7,826 bases of DNA from Prevotellaceae bacterium (GTDB lineage: Bacteria > Bacteroidota > Bacteroidia > Bacteroidales > Bacteroidaceae): contig JAISIB010000016.1 in the NCBI GenBank assembly GCA_031262265.1, positions 1 through 7,826 of the forward strand. The letters run 5' to 3'. The position numbers and the translations under genes were made by a program. Position 1 is the first letter of the stretch. Every line of letters begins with the position of its first letter. The notes beneath the pieces were generated by a model. That model worked only from the letters and a program-made list of their open reading frames with translations. It made no database searches and had not been told where the DNA came from. Below, one piece after another: positions 1 to 4,911 of this stretch.

Positions 1-498
1 ATGCGCGAAGGCTTTCAACTTTTCGATATGTTCCGTGCCGATACCGCCGCTTAGGAAGAACGGCGTGCGCCCGTCATATAGTTGTAGCTCTGCCCAATCG
101 AACGTTTTGCCGGAGCCTCCTCTACTTTTGCAGGGAGTATCAAACAACAAGTAACTGCATGCGCCTTCGTAGTGCTTGGCTATACGGATGTTGTGCAAGG
201 CTTTGATGACGCGCAAACCTTGTGATTGAATGCGCAGGCATTCTTCCGGAGATTCGTCTCCGTGCAATTGCACGTAATCCAGTTCGTACTGTTCGGCGGT
301 GCGTAGGATATGGTCTGTTTGTGCGTCGACGAATACGCCTACGCGCTTGGCGCGAAGCGGGAGATAGGTCGGTCGCGTAGAGACATAGCGCGGCGAGTGG
401 GCGTAGAAGATAAATCCGAGCAAGTCTGCACCGGCTTGTTCGACTGCGCCTATATTCTCTCCGTCGCACATACCGCATACTTTAATCAATCGTTGCAT
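1..498 (-). CDS. trpF: Phosphoribosylanthranilate isomerase TrpF (partial, cut by window edge)
   Basis: Amadori isomerisation of N-(5-phosphoribosyl)anthranilate to CdRP, the third step from anthranilate to tryptophan; cytosolic TIM barrel. I translated this frame by hand: 166 codons are open from ATG at 498 to the window edge, so about the last fifth of a roughly 200-residue protein is missing. Visible family motifs in order are KVCGM near the N-terminus (with the catalytic Cys), GFIFY..SPR, VGVFVD, VQLHGDE, LLFDT followed by GGSGKTFDW (catalytic Asp and phosphate loop), and FFLSGGI. No frameshift or stop is seen. The start overlaps the end of trpC by 17 nt, which implies translational coupling. 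trpA would be expected next, beyond position 1. Identification is very secure. Confidence 0.95.
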   Translation of the reverse strand, partial: MQRLIKVCGMCDGENIGAVEQAGADLLGFIFYAHSPRYVSTRPTYLPLRAKRVGVFVDAQTDHILRTAEQYELDYVQLHGDESPEECLRIQSQGLRVIKALHNIRIAKHYEGACSYLLFDTPCKSRGGSGKTFDWAELQLYDGRTPFFLSGGIGTEHIEKLKAFAH

Positions 499-1246
499 CG
501 TGATTTGTTTCTTTTATAAATTCGGCCAGCGCGCCGCCCGGATCGTTCGTTTTCATAAAGGCTTCTCCGATCAGGAAGCCCTTGTAACCGCACCGGCGTA
601 GTTCGATAAGTGTTTTAGAATCGGACAACCCGCTCTCAGATACCCATATCTTGTCTTTCGGTAAGCGTTCGGCCAAACGAAACGAGATGTTCGTATCCGT
701 ATGGAACGTGCCCAGATGACGATTGTTGACGCCTATCATGTCGGTATCGGGCGTAATATAATCCAGCTCGTTTTCGCTGTGAATCTCTAACAAGACTTCC
801 AATCCCAGACTATGCGCGACGGTTTGCAACGCAGTACATTGCCGGCGTTTCAAAGCTGCCGCGATGAGTAATATCGTATCCGCACCGGCAAATTTGGCTT
901 CGTAAAGTTGAAACTCGTCTGTAATAAAATCTTTTCGTAAGATGGGAAGATCCGTTAGCGGGCGCGCCGTTTGCAAATCATGCAGGCTGCCTCCGAAGAA
1001 GTGCTCGTCCGTCAATATGGAGAGCGCAGTAGCTCCGGCAGACCGGTAGGCGGGAATGATTTCGCTTACTGCGGCGGTACGGTGAAGCCAATCGCGCGAT
1101 GGAGAACGGCGTTTGAACTCGGCAATAATGCCTGTCGGCGACTGCCGCAGGGCTTCGCTCATGGAACGCGGCTTATTCGTTTTACGATCTGCCGTCTCGA
1201 TGCGCTTATGCGCCATGATGTCCGTCAAAATATCGTGGGTTCTCAT
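482..1246 (-). CDS. trpC: Indole-3-glycerol phosphate synthase TrpC
   Basis: Closes the indole ring: CdRP to indole-3-glycerol phosphate with loss of CO2 and water; cytosolic TIM barrel. From ATG at 1246 the protein has 254 residues, normal for a monofunctional enzyme. Motifs in order: EFKRRSPS near residues 43-50 (catalytic Lys), LSILTDEHFFGGS, LRKDF near 103-107 (second catalytic Lys), GADTILLIAA, LEVLLEIH (Glu), IGVNNR, VSESGL and GFLIGEAFM. I chose the ATG at 1246 because the family normally starts with a short Met-x-x-x-Asp-Ile-Leu segment, and this ATG lies 4 nt after the trpD stop. Upstream in-frame starts (ATG at 1261, TTG at 1270) would add 5 or 8 residues and overlap trpD. The 3' end overlaps trpF by 17 nt. 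All key residues are present, so it should be active. Confidence 0.96.
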   Translation of the reverse strand: MRTHDILTDIMAHKRIETADRKTNKPRSMSEALRQSPTGIIAEFKRRSPSRDWLHRTAAVSEIIPAYRSAGATALSILTDEHFFGGSLHDLQTARPLTDLPILRKDFITDEFQLYEAKFAGADTILLIAAALKRRQCTALQTVAHSLGLEVLLEIHSENELDYITPDTDMIGVNNRHLGTFHTDTNISFRLAERLPKDKIWVSESGLSDSKTLIELRRCGYKGFLIGEAFMKTNDPGGALAEFIKETNHDATID

Positions 1247-1250
1247 CGTG

Positions 1251-2249
1251 TCATTCGGCATTGATGGCAATAAACTTTTTCAGCGTGGCCAATGCCCGTC
1301 CGCTCTCTAACGATTCGCGTGCGATGGCAATACATTCCGCTAACTCCTTTTCCGGTTCCATGACCTGAATAGCAAATGCTGCGTTCGCCACGACCACATT
1401 CCGTTGCGCGTCAGTCGCCGTGTTGTTGAGCACGTTATCAAAAATACGGGCAGCTGCTTCCGGCGTTTCGCCGCCATACAGTTCTGCGCCGTCGCAACGT
1501 TGAAAACCGATGTCCTCAGGAGTATAAAGTTGCTCGTTGGTTTCGGTAGCCACCTTGAAACTTCCCGTGAGCGAGACTTCATCGTATCCGTCGAGACTAT
1601 GAACGACGGCAAACGGCATGTGACTCGCTTGAAAGGTGTAACTATAAAGGCGTAGTAGGGGCAAGTTATATACGCCGAGCAACTGATATGTGGGTTTGGC
1701 GGGATTAGCCAGAGGGCCTAACATATTAAAAAACGTACGTACGGCCAAAGATTTACGTACGGGTGCGACGGCTTTCATTGCCGGATTGAACAACGGAGCA
1801 TGTAGGTAGGCTATATTTGTTTCGTCCATGCTGCGACATAGTTTGTCCTTGTCGGTAGTAAAGCGAATGCCATGCTGCTCCATGACGTTGCTCGCGCCGC
1901 TAACCGACGTCGCGCCGTAATTACCGTGTTTCACTACGTGATAGCCTGCGCCCGCCAGCGTGAAACAAGCTACCGTAGAGATATTGAACGTATTCTTTCC
2001 GTCGCCACCCGTACCTACGATGTCCATCGGACGGTATTCGCTTAGATCTACGGGGGTGCACATTTCCATCAGTGCGTCTCTGAATCCGCAAAGTTCCTCG
2101 ACGGCGATGTTCCGCATTAGGAAAACGGTGATGAATGAAGCCACTTGTGTGTCGCTGTACTTTCCCTGTGCAATGTTTTGTAGGATGGCGCGAGATTCTT
2201 CGCGTCCTAAATATTGATGCTCGAAGAGCTTGTATAAAATTGCTTGCAT
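1251..2249 (-). CDS. trpD: Anthranilate phosphoribosyltransferase TrpD
   Basis: Transfers phosphoribose from PRPP to anthranilate, the first intact step of the pathway in this operon. It has 332 residues, normal for a stand-alone enzyme, with no fused glutaminase domain. Visible motifs: the PRPP-binding loop VGTGGDGKNTFNIST near residues 78-92, KHGN at 107-110 followed by the Bacteroides-like variant YGATSVSGAS, the anthranilate-site segment VAPVRKSLAVRTFFNMLGPLANP near 161-183, and the metal-binding Asp-Glu pair at 223-224 (GYDEVSLTG). The ATG lies just 1 nt after the trpE stop codon, so translation is probably coupled to trpE. In related operons trpG would sit between trpE and trpD; here nothing separates them. 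The gene shows no sign of decay. Confidence 0.97.
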   Translation of the reverse strand: MQAILYKLFEHQYLGREESRAILQNIAQGKYSDTQVASFITVFLMRNIAVEELCGFRDALMEMCTPVDLSEYRPMDIVGTGGDGKNTFNISTVACFTLAGAGYHVVKHGNYGATSVSGASNVMEQHGIRFTTDKDKLCRSMDETNIAYLHAPLFNPAMKAVAPVRKSLAVRTFFNMLGPLANPAKPTYQLLGVYNLPLLRLYSYTFQASHMPFAVVHSLDGYDEVSLTGSFKVATETNEQLYTPEDIGFQRCDGAELYGGETPEAAARIFDNVLNNTATDAQRNVVVANAAFAIQVMEPEKELAECIAIARESLESGRALATLKKFIAINAE

Positions 2250-2250
2250 A

Positions 2251-3105
2251 TTAGTTCTTTAATGAGATTGCCATGTGAATTATGTCACGTCCGAAGGTTT
2301 CTCCCGACGGGAAGTATAGCCGGTTCCGACGGCTTTTGAATACACGGGTGACTATGGCTTGATTTTGTCTGCCGTTGAACCCGATAAAACCTACGCAGTC
2401 CGTGTCGCTCGTAATGGAGCACGTTTCGAGGGATGAGCCGAAAATTCGCTGCCCGCCGTTATCCAAATAAAACAGATACGGAGACGGATAAAGACTGCGC
2501 ATAGCTCGGTAAACTTTGAAATCATCTCCCGTATACGATTGTATGTTGTCGTTTGCCTCGCTTATGGGCTTCGGCGAACCGTCGATGGCGAAATTGTACG
2601 AGGCGTAGTTGCGATTCTCAATAGCCGCCTCCAATCGACAAAGACTTTCCTCTTCGCCGTCCGCCAGCAGTTCGATCAGTGTCAGTTCGTTCTTGAAATG
2701 ATTGAAGAGCAGCACGTATTTGTACAGTACGTAGTGCATGGTGGCCGGTTCGGCGGTAGCGGTTCCGAATACTCCGCAGGCTTCCGCATATTCGCCGGTG
2801 ACTTGGAAGCGACTCATAAAGGAACTGAGAGCTTTCTCCCGAGCAGATTCTCCGTGCAAATCTTCTTGTACGTGTTTTTCGGCAGGAAATGTTTCGATCG
2901 CCTGATCGTTTTCGAAGCGGAAACTCGCTATCGGGTACAAGGCGATGAACGAACGGCTGTTTTCGGCCGTGTAGTAGTCCGTGCTCTCCATCAATACGGA
3001 TTGCGGATAGAGATCGCGTACTTTCAGATAGACGCTAACCGGCGTGTGCATGTCGCCAAGCATCGTTTTAACGTGCGTGCGATAGGTATAACAGTTTGTT
3101 TTCAT
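2251..3105 (-). CDS. trpE: Internally deleted TrpE (anthranilate synthase component I remnant, catalytic core missing)
   Basis: Homologous to the large subunit of anthranilate synthase but only 284 residues, against about 465 in the family. The frame is open from ATG 3105 to TAA 2251. Residues 1-60 resemble a normal N-terminal domain, including LMES at 38-41 (family LLES, feedback-site motif). A short block appears missing near 114-122, before YVLYKYVLLFNHFKNEL. A second is missing near 183-189, where the family has GDVFQIVLSRRF. YTGDDFKVYRAMRSLYPSPYLFYLD (191-215) and GSSLET (223-228, family GSSPE) follow. Then about 110 residues are absent, including PIAGTRRRG, the AEHVMLVDLARNDL region, the catalytic His and GTVSGAPK. 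Sequence resumes at CVGFIGFNG (237-245), and the final GGGIVA and metal-binding Glu segment is replaced by PSGETFGRD. It cannot bind chorismate as a normal enzyme does. It starts 3 nt after trpB and ends 1 nt before trpD. It is either a pseudogene shrinking in frame or a repurposed non-catalytic protein. Block boundaries come from remembered family sequence. Confidence 0.85.
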   Translation of the reverse strand: MKTNCYTYRTHVKTMLGDMHTPVSVYLKVRDLYPQSVLMESTDYYTAENSRSFIALYPIASFRFENDQAIETFPAEKHVQEDLHGESAREKALSSFMSRFQVTGEYAEACGVFGTATAEPATMHYVLYKYVLLFNHFKNELTLIELLADGEEESLCRLEAAIENRNYASYNFAIDGSPKPISEANDNIQSYTGDDFKVYRAMRSLYPSPYLFYLDNGGQRIFGSSLETCSITSDTDCVGFIGFNGRQNQAIVTRVFKSRRNRLYFPSGETFGRDIIHMAISLKN

Positions 3106-3108
3106 AAT

Positions 3109-4293
3109 TTATGGGTTTGTAAAATGATTCAAATACGTTTCAATGTCTTTGTCGCCGCGTCCCGAGACCGTCAAGACAACCACATCTTCCGGTCGGAACG
3201 TCACTTTTGGCAATATGCCGAGCGCATGAGCCGATTCCAATGCCGGTATGATGCCTTCCAGACGTGTCAGCTCATAAGCCGCTGCGAGTGCCTCGTCGTC
3301 GTTGACGGGCAAAACGGACGCACGTCCCTGCAACGCCAAATTAGCGTGTATCGGGCCGATGCCCGGATAGTCCAATCCGGCGGAGATGGAGTATGGTTCT
3401 TCGATTTGTCCGTCTTCATTCTGAATGACGTAGGTGCGCGCGCCGTGTATGATACCGGTTTGTCCCAATCGGATGGTGGCGGCGGTCTTTCCGCTCTCTA
3501 CTCCCAAACCTCCGGCTTCGGCCAAGATTATTTTCACGCGCTCGTCGTCTAAATAATGATAGATCGTGCCGGCGGCATTGCTTCCGCCGCCGACGCAGGC
3601 GACCAAATAGTCGGGATGGCTGCGCCCTTCGTGTGTGAGCAGTTGTTGGCGAATTTCTTCGCTGATGACCGACTGCAAGCGGGCGACCATGTCGGGATAC
3701 GGATGAGGCCCGACGGTAGAGCCGATGATGTAGAACGTGTCGGCAGGATGCCTGCACCAATCGCGAATTGCCTCGCTCGTCGCATCTTTTAGCGTTCGAT
3801 TGCCGGCTATCACCGGTTGTACTTTTGCGCCGAGCATTTTCATTTTTTCTACGTTGACGCGTTGGCGTTCCATATCCGTCTCTCCCATGTAGACGACACA
3901 CTCCATGTTCATCAGCGCGCATACCGTTGCCGTTGCCACGCCGTGTTGTCCGGCTCCCGTTTCGGCAATGATGCGCCGTTTCCCCAATCGGCGCGCAATC
4001 AATATTTGTCCGATGGTGTTGTTAATCTTGTGTGCGCCGGTGTGATTCAGATCTTCGCGTTTCAAATACAGGCGGCAACCGTATCGCTCCGACATCCGTT
4101 TCGCTAAATAGAGCGGCGACGGACGACCGACGTAGTCGCGTAGCAGCGACTCGTACTCCGAGCGAAAACTTTCGCTCTGCATCACGTTCAGATAGGTCGT
4201 GCGCAGGTCTTCCACGCATTTGTAGAGAATTTCGGGGACGTAGGCTCCGCCAAATTCCCCGTAGTAGCCGTTTTCATCTACTGTCCATTTCAT
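3109..4293 (-). CDS. trpB: Tryptophan synthase beta subunit TrpB
   Basis: PLP enzyme that condenses indole with serine to give tryptophan, in an alpha2-beta2 complex with TrpA. With the ATG at 4293 the protein has 394 residues, the usual length. Motifs: DENGYYGEFGGAYVPE at the N-terminus, LKREDLNHTGAHKINN with the PLP Lys at 89, AETGAGQHGVA with the catalytic Glu at 111, phosphate-binding GGGSNA near 235-240, QIEEPYSISAGLDYPGIGP, and SGRGDKD near the C-terminus. An in-frame TTG at 4326 is rejected as a start because it lies inside the attenuator terminator hairpin; the ATG at 4293 begins at the family's usual N-terminus. It is the first structural gene of the operon, about 28 nt after the leader terminator, and its stop is 3 nt before trpE. 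Confidence 0.97.
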   Translation of the reverse strand: MKWTVDENGYYGEFGGAYVPEILYKCVEDLRTTYLNVMQSESFRSEYESLLRDYVGRPSPLYLAKRMSERYGCRLYLKREDLNHTGAHKINNTIGQILIARRLGKRRIIAETGAGQHGVATATVCALMNMECVVYMGETDMERQRVNVEKMKMLGAKVQPVIAGNRTLKDATSEAIRDWCRHPADTFYIIGSTVGPHPYPDMVARLQSVISEEIRQQLLTHEGRSHPDYLVACVGGGSNAAGTIYHYLDDERVKIILAEAGGLGVESGKTAATIRLGQTGIIHGARTYVIQNEDGQIEEPYSISAGLDYPGIGPIHANLALQGRASVLPVNDDEALAAAYELTRLEGIIPALESAHALGILPKVTFRPEDVVVLTVSGRGDKDIETYLNHFTNP

Positions 4294-4320
4294 TGCATCG
4301 TTCGTTGAGGGTTTATATAC

Positions 4321-4357
4321 AAACAAAAAGCCCCGTCGCAGGTGCGACAGGGCTTTT
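4321..4357 (-). terminator. Attenuator terminator of the trp leader
   Basis: On the minus strand AAAAGCCCTGTCGCA (4357-4343) pairs with TGCGACGGGGCTTTT (4340-4326), giving a 14-15 bp stem with one T-G wobble and a very small loop. It is followed by T-rich sequence TTTTTGTTTG. It lies between the leader peptide ORF and trpB, so when formed it would stop transcription before the first structural gene. This is the terminator arm of the attenuator. Confidence 0.9.
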
Positions 4358-4440
4358 CTATACTTATTGCTTGTTCTTACATATACATACCGCGCTACCT
4401 TACGACTTTATGAAGTAGTAAGTGCGCCACCAATATGTAT
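4335..4440 (-). promoter_or_regulatory. trp attenuator: mutually exclusive leader RNA hairpins
   Basis: Two alternatives to the terminator are visible in the leader RNA. Hairpin 1:2 pairs GCGCACTTAC (4427-4418) with GTAAGGTAGCGC (4403-4392), using CTTAC/GTAAG and GCGC/GCGC, and extends through ATACATA (4440-4434) with TATGTAT (4389-4383). The antiterminator 2:3 pairs GTCGTAAGGTAGCG (4406-4393) with CGCACCTGCGAC (4346-4335): 11 base pairs with one small internal loop and one bulge. It consumes both arms and the loop of the terminator. The leader stop codon TAA (4402-4400) sits inside the antiterminator's 5' arm. A ribosome that finishes the peptide would block it and allow termination, while one stalled at the Trp codons (4432-4427) leaves it free. 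Pairings were found by eye; no energies were calculated. Confidence 0.8.
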
Positions 4441-4459
4441 TTTGTACGTTCGCTCGCAT
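4400..4459 (-). CDS. trpL: trp operon leader peptide (TrpL-type)
   Basis: A 19-codon ORF on the trp transcript reads MRANVQNTYWWRTYYFIKS and ends in TAA. Codons 10 and 11 are tandem TGG Trp codons (4432-4427), the hallmark of a leader peptide that senses charged tRNA-Trp. Tyr codons at 9, 14 and 15 and Phe at 16 make the centre strongly aromatic. The ATG lies about 20 nt downstream of the -7 box, just after an A-rich stretch (AAGAAAAGAAAAAACA) that can serve ribosome entry in Bacteroidetes, where strong Shine-Dalgarno sites are often absent. The stop codon is correctly placed for ribosome control of the downstream hairpins. The peptide itself probably has no further function. Placement, Trp codons and terminator together make this call strong. 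Confidence 0.9.
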   Translation of the reverse strand: MRANVQNTYWWRTYYFIKS

Positions 4460-4480
4460 TGTTTTTTCTTTTCTTGGCCG

Positions 4481-4510
4481 CAAATGTAATGAGTTTTATT
4501 GAAAAACAAA
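4481..4510 (-). promoter_or_regulatory. Promoter of the trp operon (Bacteroidetes type)
   Basis: On the minus strand TACATTTG (4488-4481) matches the Bacteroidetes -7 consensus TAnnTTTG exactly. TTTG (4510-4507) lies 18 nt upstream and fits the -33 element. Transcription would start near 4475, giving a leader of about 180 nt before trpB that includes trpL and the attenuator. No Trp-repressor operator is apparent. Confidence 0.75.
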
Positions 4511-4565
4511 TCAGTTCAAAGATTTTTTTGTTGATGTGCTTACGTGAATGCAGTGGTGATTGCTA

Positions 4566-4688
4566 CCATATTAAGAGAGAGAGATACCAATGAATCGGCT
4601 GAACGAAGCAGGGGCCAAGTACTTAGGGCAACCTCCGAACCCCTCTCCACAAGCGGCTTTGTCGCGAAAATAAGCGACTTAGTTATGG
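4566..4688. repeat. Imperfect inverted-repeat element (about 123 bp), possible structured RNA or small repeat
   Basis: CCATATTAAG at 4566-4575 is nearly the reverse complement of CTTAGTTATGG at 4678-4688, so the block is bounded by imperfect inverted repeats. Inside, purine-rich GAGAGAGAG (4575-4583) can pair with part of CCCCTCTC (4640-4647), GGGG can pair with the CCCC of that stretch, AGG-GCAA-CCT (4625-4634) forms a small GNRA-type hairpin, and GTCGC/GCGAC (4661-4665 with 4674-4678) forms a clean 5-bp hairpin. It could be a dispersed genomic repeat or a structured RNA. I cannot tell which from a single copy. Confidence 0.3.
4590..4673 (+). CDS. Possible very small ORF, 27 residues, unknown
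   Basis: ATG at 4590 opens 27 codons ending in TAA at 4673. A GAGAGAGAGA stretch 7 nt upstream resembles a ribosome-binding site. The predicted peptide begins MNRLNEAGAKYLGQ and continues with a Pro-rich segment (PPNPSPQ) and a basic end (SRK). I do not recognise a family. It has no signal peptide or membrane segment. No promoter of the TAnnTTTG type is seen in front of it. The opposite strand is also open for about 30 codons over the same bases, which lowers the value of the open frame. It may be chance within a GC-richer repeat. Confidence 0.15.
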   Translation: MNRLNEAGAKYLGQPPNPSPQAALSRK

Positions 4689-4689
4689 C

Positions 4690-4723
4690 AACAACTTACG
4701 AGGATATTTAAACAACTTACGAG
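4690..4723. repeat. Two-copy 13-bp direct repeat, 21-bp period
   Basis: AACAACTTACGAG occurs at 4690-4702 and again, without mismatch, at 4711-4723. The copies start 21 bp apart, two helical turns, so both would face the same side of the DNA. This is the arrangement expected for two bound copies of a regulator. It lies about 115 bp upstream of the atpD -7 box and about 200 bp upstream of the trp -7 box, so either operon could be the target. The function is inferred only. Confidence 0.45.
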
Positions 4724-4813
4724 CTAAATATAAGATGTCATGGGCTTATCCTAACGAGGTAGCGGATTAAACTTTTTTGCACACTTCATTATGTTTTTTT
4801 ACAGTTGTTTAGG

Positions 4814-4844
4814 TATGTAGAAAATATAAAACTATCTATATTTG
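4814..4844 (+). promoter_or_regulatory. Promoter of the atp operon (Bacteroidetes type)
   Basis: TATATTTG (4837-4844) matches the Bacteroidetes -7 consensus TAnnTTTG. TATG at 4814-4817, 19 nt upstream, is a one-mismatch -33 element. Transcription would start near 4850, giving a 5' leader of about 60 nt that is AT-rich. No strong Shine-Dalgarno sequence precedes the atpD ATG, as is usual in the phylum. Confidence 0.65.
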
Positions 4845-4911
4845 CAGCTTCCAATGAACAAATTGCCACTTTTAAGTGTTTAAATAGTATAAATCATATA
4901 TCTCAGATGCT

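Larger units (their letters stand above)
4511..4813. other. Intergenic block between the divergent trp and atp promoters
   Basis: About 300 nt with no gene I recognise on either strand. It contains an imperfect inverted repeat enclosing a very short ORF (4566-4688), a two-copy 13-bp direct repeat (4690-4723), and AT-rich sequence with poly-T stretches (4773-4800) upstream of the atpD promoter. The sub-block 4590-4670 is noticeably richer in G and C than its flanks, which is unusual for a simple promoter spacer and hints at a structured RNA, a small gene or a relic of a repeated element. Confidence 0.6.

Noticed and set aside
140..478. Minus-strand 112-codon Arg-rich frame at the left end
   Set aside because: It is an alternative frame of trpF; the true TrpF frame runs from 498 to the window edge with all family motifs.
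2539..3552. Long plus-strand open frame of 337 codons across trpE and trpB
   Set aside because: It is antisense to two recognisable genes, has no family resemblance, and no promoter is seen; it reflects codon bias on the opposite strand.
4294..4326. Extended trpB start at a TTG (4326) adding 11 residues
   Set aside because: It lies inside the attenuator terminator hairpin, the extra residues do not resemble TrpB, and the ATG at 4293 fits the family start.
4661..4678. GTCGC/GCGAC hairpin as a terminator
   Set aside because: The stem is only 5 bp with an 8-nt loop and no T-run on either strand.
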